Positions 7,215-14,008 of a stretch of DNA of 16,624 bases are shown here, one piece after another. The position numbers were made by a program, and so were the translations under genes. Numbering within the stretch: position 1 is the stretch's first letter; each line of letters opens with the position of its first letter. The stretch covers positions 1 through 16,624 of the forward strand of contig CAUEFI010000034.1 in the NCBI GenBank assembly GCA_958477305.1. The letters are read 5' to 3'. The DNA comes from HGM12998 sp900756495. GTDB lineage: Bacteria; Bacillota; Clostridia; Oscillospirales; Oscillospiraceae. The notes below the pieces were generated by a model. That model had not been told where the DNA came from, made no database searches, and was given only the letters and a program-made list of their open reading frames with translations.

Positions 7215-8188
7215 TTACCCCAGAAAACGATATCTTGCTGGAGGTCCGGGAGCTGAAGAAGTATTTCTCCACGCCCAAGGGGATGCTCCATGCGGTGGAC
7301 AACGTCTCCTTTACAATTCCAAGGGGCAAGACCCTGGGAGTGGTGGGAGAGTCCGGCTGCGGAAAGTCAACCACAGGCCGGGTAATACTCCGCCTGCTGG
7401 AAGCCACCTCCGGTCAGGTGCTGTTTGAGGGAAAGGATATTCTGTCCCTTTCAGAGCGGCAGATGAGAGAAATGCGGAGAGAGATGCAGATTATTTTCCA
7501 GGATCCATTCAGTTCCATCAATCCCCGCAAGTCCATCAGTGAGACCATTGCCGAGCCCATACGCCGGCACCGCATCATAACCAATAAACGGGAGCGCGAG
7601 GAGAAGGTCTTCGAAATTATGAAGACGGTGGGATTGGCAGAGCGCTTCTACAATGCCTATCCTCATGAACTGGATGGCGGCCGCCGTCAGCGTGTGGGAA
7701 TTGCACGGGCTCTGGCACTTAACCCCAAATTTATTGTCTGTGACGAGCCCGTCTCAGCCTTGGATGTCTCAATTCAGGCACAGATTCTGAATTTGATGCA
7801 GGAGCTCCAGGAGCAAATGGGGCTGACCTATATGTTTATCACCCACGATCTCTCGGTGGTCAATCACTTCTCTGATGAGATCGCCGTTATGTATCTGGGG
7901 CAGATTGTAGAGAGAGCCCCCACCGATGAAATCTTTGAACATCCGGTTCATCCGTATACGCAGGCGCTGCTCAGTGCAATTCCGGTGCCTTCGCTCCGAA
8001 ACCGCCGCAAGCGTATTCTGCTGAAAGGAGAGCTCACCTCCCCTGTCAATCCCGCTCCGGTCTGCCGTTTTGCAAATCGCTGCATTTATGCAACTGAGCG
8101 GTGCAGAGGTGAAGAGCCTGCGCTGCGTGAAATTTCCAAGGGGCACTTTGTTTCTTGCTTCCTGGCAGATGAAAAGGGAAAGGATTGA
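7211..8188 (+). CDS. Peptide ABC transporter ATPase, DppF/OppF type
   Basis: A 325-residue second ATPase, expected to pair with the preceding one. Walker A is GESGCGKS (46-53), the Q-loop is IIFQDPF (Gln97), and Walker B ends in Asp178-Glu179 followed by PVSALD. The signature reads LDGGR (154-158) rather than LSGGQ, so Asp replaces the usual Ser. The C-terminal Cys285, 291, 298 and 316 have the same C-x5-C-x6-C-x17-C spacing as the partner subunit. I place the start at TTG 7211, which overlaps the upstream TGA by three bases and has GGGAGG 6-7 bases before it. The sequence then runs straight into the conserved ILLEVRELKKYF. Upstream in-frame ATG codons would lie inside the previous gene and add unrelated residues. 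Confidence 0.93.
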   Translation: MITPENDILLEVRELKKYFSTPKGMLHAVDNVSFTIPRGKTLGVVGESGCGKSTTGRVILRLLEATSGQVLFEGKDILSLSERQMREMRREMQIIFQDPFSSINPRKSISETIAEPIRRHRIITNKREREEKVFEIMKTVGLAERFYNAYPHELDGGRRQRVGIARALALNPKFIVCDEPVSALDVSIQAQILNLMQELQEQMGLTYMFITHDLSVVNHFSDEIAVMYLGQIVERAPTDEIFEHPVHPYTQALLSAIPVPSLRNRRKRILLKGELTSPVNPAPVCRFANRCIYATERCRGEEPALREISKGHFVSCFLADEKGKD

Positions 8189-9541
8189 ATGCCGATGGAA
8201 CAGGTTTTAAACTACATTGACACGCACAAAGAGGAATATGTGGGACTACTGCAGCGCTTTTGCCGGCAGCCCAGCGTATCCGTCACCGGAGAGGGTATCC
8301 CGGAGATGGTAGAGATGGTAAAGGAGGCGCTGCAGAACATCGGAGCTGAGCCGGTGGAATACCCCACCGGCGGCAATCCAATCCTGTATGCGGCTCTGCC
8401 TGGGGAAAGCCCCAGGACGTTCGGCTTTTACGACCACTACGATGTCCAGCCAGTGGAGCCGCTGGAGGCCTGGATAGATGCCCCCTACTCCGCCGCCATC
8501 CGGGACGGAGCTATTTTCGCCCGTGGGACAGTGGACAATAAGAATGGGATTGCCGCCAAAATCTGCGCAGTGGATGCCTGGCAGAAGGTGCATGGCGCCA
8601 TCCCCTGCGGAGTCAAGTTCTTCATTGAGGGGGAGGAGGAGACCGGTAGTCCCCATCTGGAGCAATTTGCTCAGGAGCATCGGGAGTTGCTGCGCTGTGA
8701 CGGCTTCCACTGGGAGAGCGGCTTCAAGGATCCGGGCTGTCCGCCGCAGATTGAATTCGGCGTAAAGGGAATGCTCTATGTGGAGCTGCGCGTCCGCTGT
8801 ACAGAGACCGACTCTCATTCCAGCAACGCCGGTATTGTGCCCAATCCCGCGTGGCGGCTGATATGGGCACTGTCCACCATCAAGGGCCCGGATGACAAAA
8901 TCCTCATCGAAGGCTTCTATGATGGCGTTCAGCCGCCGACACAAAAGGATTTGGATATTTTGGAGCAGGACCCCTTTGACGAGGCACTGTTTAAAAAGAG
9001 CCTGGGGCTTTCAGGCTTTATCGGCGGACTGACGGGGAAGGAGCTGCTGAAGAAGCACTACTATATGCCGACGGCCAATATCTGCGGGCTGTGCGCCGGG
9101 TACACCGGCGAGGGGAGCAAGACGGTGCTTCCCGCCCAGGCGTCCGTAAAGATGGACTTCCGGCTGGTGCCGGGCCAGGAGCCGGAGCGGATTTTTCAGC
9201 TGCTTCGGGAGCATCTGGACGCCCATGGATTTTCTGACATAGAATTAATCTGGCATTCGGGGGCCAAGGCGTTCCGCAGCGACCCGGACAGCGTTTTTGG
9301 CCGGGCAGTGGTATCCGCACTGAATAAGCTGTTCGGCAGCACAATCGTTCACCATACGCTGGCTGGGACCTCTCCCATGCCCACATTCTGTGCTGCAGAT
9401 CATATCCCAGTGGCATCATTTGGAGGCACCAGTACCGGCGCAAACATGCATGCCCCCAATGAATTTATTTATGTAGACTCTTTTGTGGATGAGATCAAGA
9501 TGATTGCCGCGGTGATGAAGGAGATCTCTGAAATCAACTAG
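8189..9541 (+). CDS. M20-family metallodipeptidase
   Basis: A 450-residue zinc-dependent peptidase of the M20 family (carnosinase/PepV-like dipeptidases), with no signal peptide and so cytosolic. Expected metal ligands and catalytic residues are present in order: His83 and Asp85 in YDHYDVQP, bridging Asp116 in RGTVDNKNG, catalytic Glu150 and ligand Glu151 in EGEEETGS, Glu176 in HWESG, and His421 in GANMHAPNE. A dimerisation domain lies between about 190 and 320, with the TDSHSSNAG motif. The ATG directly abuts the stop of the upstream ATPase. A second ATG at 8195 could also serve. As the last gene of the operon it probably splits imported small peptides; the exact substrate is unknown. The Gly usually found in the YGHYDVQ motif is Asp82 here. 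Confidence 0.93.
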   Translation: MPMEQVLNYIDTHKEEYVGLLQRFCRQPSVSVTGEGIPEMVEMVKEALQNIGAEPVEYPTGGNPILYAALPGESPRTFGFYDHYDVQPVEPLEAWIDAPYSAAIRDGAIFARGTVDNKNGIAAKICAVDAWQKVHGAIPCGVKFFIEGEEETGSPHLEQFAQEHRELLRCDGFHWESGFKDPGCPPQIEFGVKGMLYVELRVRCTETDSHSSNAGIVPNPAWRLIWALSTIKGPDDKILIEGFYDGVQPPTQKDLDILEQDPFDEALFKKSLGLSGFIGGLTGKELLKKHYYMPTANICGLCAGYTGEGSKTVLPAQASVKMDFRLVPGQEPERIFQLLREHLDAHGFSDIELIWHSGAKAFRSDPDSVFGRAVVSALNKLFGSTIVHHTLAGTSPMPTFCAADHIPVASFGGTSTGANMHAPNEFIYVDSFVDEIKMIAAVMKEISEIN

Positions 9542-9580
9542 GACAGGCGCATTCAGAGCGGTATAAACCACAGCGAAACG

Positions 9581-9616
9581 CATCAGGGCCCAGGAGCACG
9601 CTCCTGGGCCCTGATG
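9581..9616 (+). terminator. Terminator of the peptide-transport operon
   Basis: A perfect 16-bp stem (9581-9596 with 9601-9616) with a 4-base loop, followed by tatttatat. It lies 40 bases past the M20 stop codon. The T run is interrupted, but the stem is very stable. Confidence 0.8.
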
Positions 9617-9639
9617 TATTTATATGATGGGAAGCGAAA

Positions 9640-9678
9640 AAACCGGGCTGCAAGGTCAATCTCCTTGCAGCCCGGTTT
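9640..9678 (-). terminator. Terminator of the SLH/exporter operon
   Basis: A perfect 16-bp stem (9640-9655 with 9663-9678) with a 7-base loop. Read on the minus strand it is followed by an unbroken run of T, giving a classic intrinsic terminator 12 bases after the SLH gene stop. It stands back to back with the plus-strand terminator at 9581-9616. Confidence 0.88.
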
Positions 9679-9689
9679 GCAGGCGTTCC

Positions 9690-12035
9690 TTATTCGGCAA
9701 CCACGACGCGGACCTTGCCGCCGTCCTCGGGGGCCTTGTCGTAATAAACGGTCAGGGTCTCGGAGAAGGCGCGGGCCAGGTTCAGGGCATCCATGGGGTC
9801 GGTGTCCTCACCGCCGAACCAGGTCTTGGTGGTCTTATTATAGCATTGTACGTCGTCCGAGATGGGGAGGACCATATTGGGCGTAGTCACCGTCTGAGCC
9901 TCCATGTCGAAGGCGGAACGGGAGACGCCGCTTACCTTGATGAGTTCAACGGAACCGGCGAGTTTTTTGCCGTCCAGCGTGGCCGCAATTCCCATGAGTG
10001 CGCCGTTCTGGAAGTGGACGCCACAGTCAATGGGGCCCAGGGAACCGGTGCCATTGGTGACTGTTACGGTGGCATTGGTACCGGGATCCATAGGGTCGTC
10101 CTCCGCACCGGGTACAGCGTTCGTATAGAAGATGTGGCCGTAAGTATACTGGTCGCCCGTCACATCGTTGAGAACCATGATGTTGATACGGCCGGCGTAG
10201 TCCTTGCCGGCGTACAGAATTTTGCTTGTGGGAATTGTGCTGCAGGTGATGTCATCCACATCGACACGCTGAGGCTTGCTGGTGCCGACCCGCTCATAGA
10301 TCACCGCGTTGGGAGCGAGGGAGACGTTCCCCATCATGCCGGTGCCCATATCCAGCGCACTGCTCGCTCCGCTGCCCGAGAGGCGGGACAGGTTGATGCG
10401 ATCAACACTGCTGGAAGAGACCGTGACCAGCTGGCCCTCCATTTGGGCGGCCTTGGTGCCGGAATAGCTGCTCTTGCCGGAGAGGGACGGCAGGGCGGTG
10501 TTCAGGGGATCCACGGTGGCGTTGCCGTCCGAGTCAATTTTGGAGACCACACCCACGGTGTTGGAGCGAAGGGTGTCGTTGGAGACTACGCCGGCCACCT
10601 GGCCGTCCACGGTGAGAAGAAGGGTGATGGTCTGGCCGATTTTGAAGGACTTCAGGTCAGAAGCCGCCGAGGGAAGCACGGTGAATTTTGCGCCCAGGAC
10701 GGTGATTTCGGCGGGCGTAGAGGTGTTGGGATATACGTTTTCATACACGCCGGTGAGCCGAAGATCGGAGACATTCAGGATTTTGGTGTTGGCGTCATAG
10801 GTCGCGGCGTCGTACTGCCGGATATCGGAGACCGTGGCGGGCGTACCATTTTTATAAATCTGGTAGTCGGTAACCCGATTGACCAGGGAGCCAAAGGGAT
10901 TAGAAGTGCCGTTGGGCTTGTTTTTCGCCACCATGGCGGTCTCGGCGACAGCGGCGGTGCGCAGGAAGAGGTAGTCCACCTTGCCGGCGGCGGTATAGTA
11001 GATGGTAAGCGGCGCGCCGGCACGCTGATCCTGCCATACGTCCTTGTAGACCTTCTCGGCGCCGTCGATGTAAATGGCGCAGTCAGGGTCGATGTCCAGT
11101 TTGTTTTTATTCGTGTCGGTCACATAGTTATAGGCCCACTCACTGACACTGAGGGAGCGGCTGGTCAGATCCTCGTCCGCCTGGAAGGCCAGCAGCTTGC
11201 CGTCCTTGTCCAGGAGGATATCGCCTTGCGTTCCCTCCAGCGTGGAGGAGAGCGTGGCGCGATCGGTTTTATAGGTGCCGGTCGTGGTCTTGACTGCGCC
11301 TTGGGTGCCGTCCGCCGCTGCGGCATCCACATCCAGAAGGATGCCGCCGTCGGTCTTCTTCCCACCCAGGGTGGTCAAATAAATATCCCCTGTGCCCTTG
11401 TTGGATTTGGCAAAGAGCAGATTATAAAACAGAATTGCCGCCTGACCGCGGGTGACAGTAGAGGTAGCGGCAAGGCTGATTCCGTCGGTGAGGCCCGCCT
11501 CGCCGGCTACCGCCATATAGCCGTCATACCAATTGATACCGGAGGCCACGTCGGAGTCGCCGTAGCCCAGCACCCGCATCAGGATGGTAACCGCCTCGCT
11601 GTAAGTTATCTTGCGGTCGGGCTCAAAGTTGCCATTGCCCACGCCTGCGATGAGGCGGGTACCGCCCTTGCCGTCCTCACCGCCCCCCAGGGTAATGGTG
11701 GACGCCAGATTGACATAGCCGCGGGCCCAATGGGTGGGCCCCACATCCAGAAAAATGGTGCGGTTGCGCTGGCCGGGCTCCTGATCGCCCTTGTCCATAA
11801 CCTCTACAGTCATTTTGCAGAATTCGGCCCGGGACAGGATGCCGCCGGGGTTAAAGGATCCGTAGCCGGTGCCGCTGACCACGCCCAACAGGCGCAGAAC
11901 CTCGGCGGCCTCGGCCACCTGCGGGTCGGAGATGTCGGTAAAGGCGCCGCTCTCCGCAGCGGAAGCGGGATAGACCAGCAGCCCTGTCAGCATGGCGGCT
12001 GCAAGGAGCAGGGTCAGCATTCGTTTCAGTTTCAT
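9690..12035 (-). CDS. Secreted S-layer-homology (SLH) domain surface protein
   Basis: 781 residues with a signal peptide (MKLKRM, hydrophobic core 8-21, probable cleavage after ASA at about 24-26). Three SLH domains follow: about 32-78 (FTDISD, GSFNPGGILSRAEF), 95-155 (FLDV, GNFEPDRKITYSEA) and 167-207 (TSTVTRGQAAILFYNLL). SLH domains hold proteins on cell-wall polymers. The remaining 570 residues are Thr/Ser/Gly/Asp-rich and beta-like, with about four related units near 319-360, 449-486, 577-624 and 728-781 (pattern: hydrophobic-IY, then LTIYY, then GKV plus a hydrophobic strand). The start at 12035 is supported by AAGGAG 8 bases upstream and by the signal peptide. The gene follows the permease by 58 bases with no terminator between them, so it is probably the last gene of the exporter operon. 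Its molecular role is unknown. Confidence 0.9.
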   Translation of the reverse strand: MKLKRMLTLLLAAAMLTGLLVYPASAAESGAFTDISDPQVAEAAEVLRLLGVVSGTGYGSFNPGGILSRAEFCKMTVEVMDKGDQEPGQRNRTIFLDVGPTHWARGYVNLASTITLGGGEDGKGGTRLIAGVGNGNFEPDRKITYSEAVTILMRVLGYGDSDVASGINWYDGYMAVAGEAGLTDGISLAATSTVTRGQAAILFYNLLFAKSNKGTGDIYLTTLGGKKTDGGILLDVDAAAADGTQGAVKTTTGTYKTDRATLSSTLEGTQGDILLDKDGKLLAFQADEDLTSRSLSVSEWAYNYVTDTNKNKLDIDPDCAIYIDGAEKVYKDVWQDQRAGAPLTIYYTAAGKVDYLFLRTAAVAETAMVAKNKPNGTSNPFGSLVNRVTDYQIYKNGTPATVSDIRQYDAATYDANTKILNVSDLRLTGVYENVYPNTSTPAEITVLGAKFTVLPSAASDLKSFKIGQTITLLLTVDGQVAGVVSNDTLRSNTVGVVSKIDSDGNATVDPLNTALPSLSGKSSYSGTKAAQMEGQLVTVSSSSVDRINLSRLSGSGASSALDMGTGMMGNVSLAPNAVIYERVGTSKPQRVDVDDITCSTIPTSKILYAGKDYAGRINIMVLNDVTGDQYTYGHIFYTNAVPGAEDDPMDPGTNATVTVTNGTGSLGPIDCGVHFQNGALMGIAATLDGKKLAGSVELIKVSGVSRSAFDMEAQTVTTPNMVLPISDDVQCYNKTTKTWFGGEDTDPMDALNLARAFSETLTVYYDKAPEDGGKVRVVVAE

Positions 12036-12093
12036 TCTGATTTCTCCTTCACTCTCTGAGATTGCGCAGAGGACAGGCAGAGACCCCCCGCGG

Positions 12094-13305
12094 CTATTCG
12101 GCCCGCAGCGCCACAACAGGCTGGAGGCCGCTGGCTTTGATGGCCGGATACAGGCCGAAGGCGATACCCAGGCCCAGGGAGACGCCAAAGGCCAGAAGTG
12201 TGATAAAGGCATCCGGGTAGATGATCATATTCAGCAGTGCCTTTCCGGCGATGAGGGTTCCCAGATAGCCGATGAGGATGCCGATCAGGCCGCCGATACA
12301 GCACAGCATACAGGCCTCAATGAGAAATTGAGCCACGATGCTTTTGCGCTCGGCGCCAATGGCCTTGCGGATGCCGATCTCACGGGTGCGCTCGGTGACG
12401 GTGACCAGCATGATATTCATGATGCCGATGCCGCCGACCAGCAGAGAGATTCCCGCAATACCGCCCAACACCAGGGCCTGAGAGCGCAGGTACTCGTTGG
12501 CGCTGTCGATGGAGGCGTTGCTGCCCTGTGCGTTGTAGTAGCCCGTGCCCTCCGGGATGAGACCGGAGAGATAGCCCTGAAGCCAGGTGGTTGCCTGGGT
12601 GGAGGCCAGGGCGCTGACCGCTTTCACGGAGTAGGACTCAATGGGCTGGTTGTTGTTCATGCTGCGGTTAAACGTATAGGGAATGAGGATGATGTTGTCC
12701 ATCTCAGGCCAGTTGTCCACGTTCTTCCGCTCATAGACGCCGACCACTTTGAAGGGCGTACCGTTGAGCGTAATGGTTTTCTCCAGCGGGTCCACAAAGT
12801 CGAAGAGCATTTCGGCCACGCGGCCGCCCAGCACACAGACATTGTGCTCCTTTTCTACATCCAGATGGGAGAGTTCCCGACCCTTGGCGATGGTGTAGTT
12901 GTTGCAAAGTCCATACTGATCATTGCCCAGGTTAACGGAGATCATATCCTCCCAGTTATCCCAGTTGTAAGTGGAATAGGTCTTGGTCCCGTATTTGACG
13001 ACGACTTCGTTGTTAATCTGCCCGTTGGGCGTGATTCCCTCGATGAGGTCGCTCAGGCTCAAACAATAATTGTACAGATCCTGAGACACATCCTTGCCGT
13101 CGTAGCGCCAGGCCCGCACGTCGATCTTGTTGGTGCCCTGGCTCTCGATGTACTCCATGTTCTTCTTGTTCTGGCCCTGGATGGTGGAGACCATGATGAC
13201 GACCGCTGCCACGCCGATGATGATGCCCAGCATCGTGAGGAGGGAGCGCATCTTCTTGGAGAGAATGGACTTGACTGCCATTTTAAAGGCCTGGCTCAGA
13301 TTCAC
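12094..13305 (-). CDS. MacB/FtsX-type ABC transporter permease
   Basis: A 403-residue membrane subunit with the MacB layout: membrane segment 1 at about 21-42, a large extracytoplasmic domain (about 43-272), then three C-terminal membrane segments (about 275-302, 324-351 and 367-389). The conserved cytoplasmic motif TERTREIGIRKAIGA and the ending PAIKASGLQPVVALRAE are strong FtsX-family hallmarks. Such proteins couple ATP hydrolysis in the cytoplasm to movement of periplasmic or extracytoplasmic partners, or to export of peptides and drugs. The start is GTG at 13305, overlapping the stop of the ATPase gene by four bases (GTGA), with a G-rich ribosome site (GAGGGGG) just upstream. It is expected to form a dimer with the adjacent ATPase and to contact the membrane-fusion protein. 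Confidence 0.94.
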   Translation of the reverse strand: MNLSQAFKMAVKSILSKKMRSLLTMLGIIIGVAAVVIMVSTIQGQNKKNMEYIESQGTNKIDVRAWRYDGKDVSQDLYNYCLSLSDLIEGITPNGQINNEVVVKYGTKTYSTYNWDNWEDMISVNLGNDQYGLCNNYTIAKGRELSHLDVEKEHNVCVLGGRVAEMLFDFVDPLEKTITLNGTPFKVVGVYERKNVDNWPEMDNIILIPYTFNRSMNNNQPIESYSVKAVSALASTQATTWLQGYLSGLIPEGTGYYNAQGSNASIDSANEYLRSQALVLGGIAGISLLVGGIGIMNIMLVTVTERTREIGIRKAIGAERKSIVAQFLIEACMLCCIGGLIGILIGYLGTLIAGKALLNMIIYPDAFITLLAFGVSLGLGIAFGLYPAIKASGLQPVVALRAE

Positions 13306-13997
13306 AGTCCCGCCCCCTCTCTGTTTCCATCATAGATGATTTCGCCGTCGGAGATCCGGATAACCCGCTCTGCAGTGGCGGCGATACCGTTATCGTGTGT
13401 AATGAGGATAATGGTGGATCCCTCACTGTGCAGGCGGTGGAGGATTTCCAGTACATGCTTGCCGGTGCGGGAGTCCAGAGCGCCAGTGGGTTCGTCGGCC
13501 ATGATGATGGGAGGGTGGGTGGCGATGGCGCGGGCGATGGCCACGCGCTGCTGCTGTCCGCCCGACATCTCGGTGGGCTTATGCTTTGCACGGTCCGCCA
13601 ACCCCACCCGCTCAAGGGCTTCTTCCACCAAATCCTCCCGCTTGAAGATGGAGATCCCCTGATAGATCAGGGGAAGCTCCACATTCTCGTAGGCGTTGAG
13701 CCCGGGGATCAGGTTAAAACCCTGGAAGATAAAGCCGATCTGCTTGTTGCGGATGTGGGCCAGCTGCCGGTCTGAGAGTTCGGTGATGTCCGTGCCGTCC
13801 AGGTGGTAATCTCCGTAGGTCGGGATATCCAGGCAGCCCAGGATGTTCATCAGGGTGGACTTTCCGGAGCCGGATGCGCCGATAATGGCTACGAATTCCC
13901 CGCGGTCGATATCCAGAGAGACCCCGTTAAGGGCGCGGACCTCGCTTTCCTCTCCTTCATTATAAATCTTATAGAGATTTTTTACATCTATCAGCAT
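13302..13997 (-). CDS. MacB/LolD-type ABC transporter ATPase
   Basis: A compact 231-residue ATPase, the usual length for this class. Walker A is GASGSGKS (40-47), the Q-loop Gln is 93 in FIFQGFNLIP, the signature is MSGGQ (145-149), Walker B ends in Asp169-Glu170 followed by PTGALDS, and the switch His is 202 in LITHD. GFNL and PTGALD are typical of the MacB/LolD/FtsE group. The start at 13997 is chosen because AAGGGG lies 8 bases upstream and MLIDVKNLYKIY is the expected beginning; an in-frame ATG at 14150 would add 51 unrelated residues from inside the previous gene. It begins 11 bases after the membrane-fusion gene ends and overlaps the permease gene by four bases. Confidence 0.95.
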   Translation of the reverse strand: MLIDVKNLYKIYNEGEESEVRALNGVSLDIDRGEFVAIIGASGSGKSTLMNILGCLDIPTYGDYHLDGTDITELSDRQLAHIRNKQIGFIFQGFNLIPGLNAYENVELPLIYQGISIFKREDLVEEALERVGLADRAKHKPTEMSGGQQQRVAIARAIATHPPIIMADEPTGALDSRTGKHVLEILHRLHSEGSTIILITHDNGIAATAERVIRISDGEIIYDGNREGAGL

Positions 13998-14008
13998 GGC
14001 GCAGCCCC

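Noticed and set aside
9624..12059. 811-codon plus-strand ORF antisense to the SLH gene
   Set aside because: It is an uninterrupted mirror of a GC-rich gene; the protein is full of Gly/His/Val without family motifs, and no matching ribosome site or promoter is visible. The minus strand has a signal peptide and three SLH domains.
11992..13335. 447-codon plus-strand ORF antisense to the permease
   Set aside because: The opposite strand encodes a clear MacB-type permease with expected motifs and overlaps; the plus-strand product has no recognisable feature.
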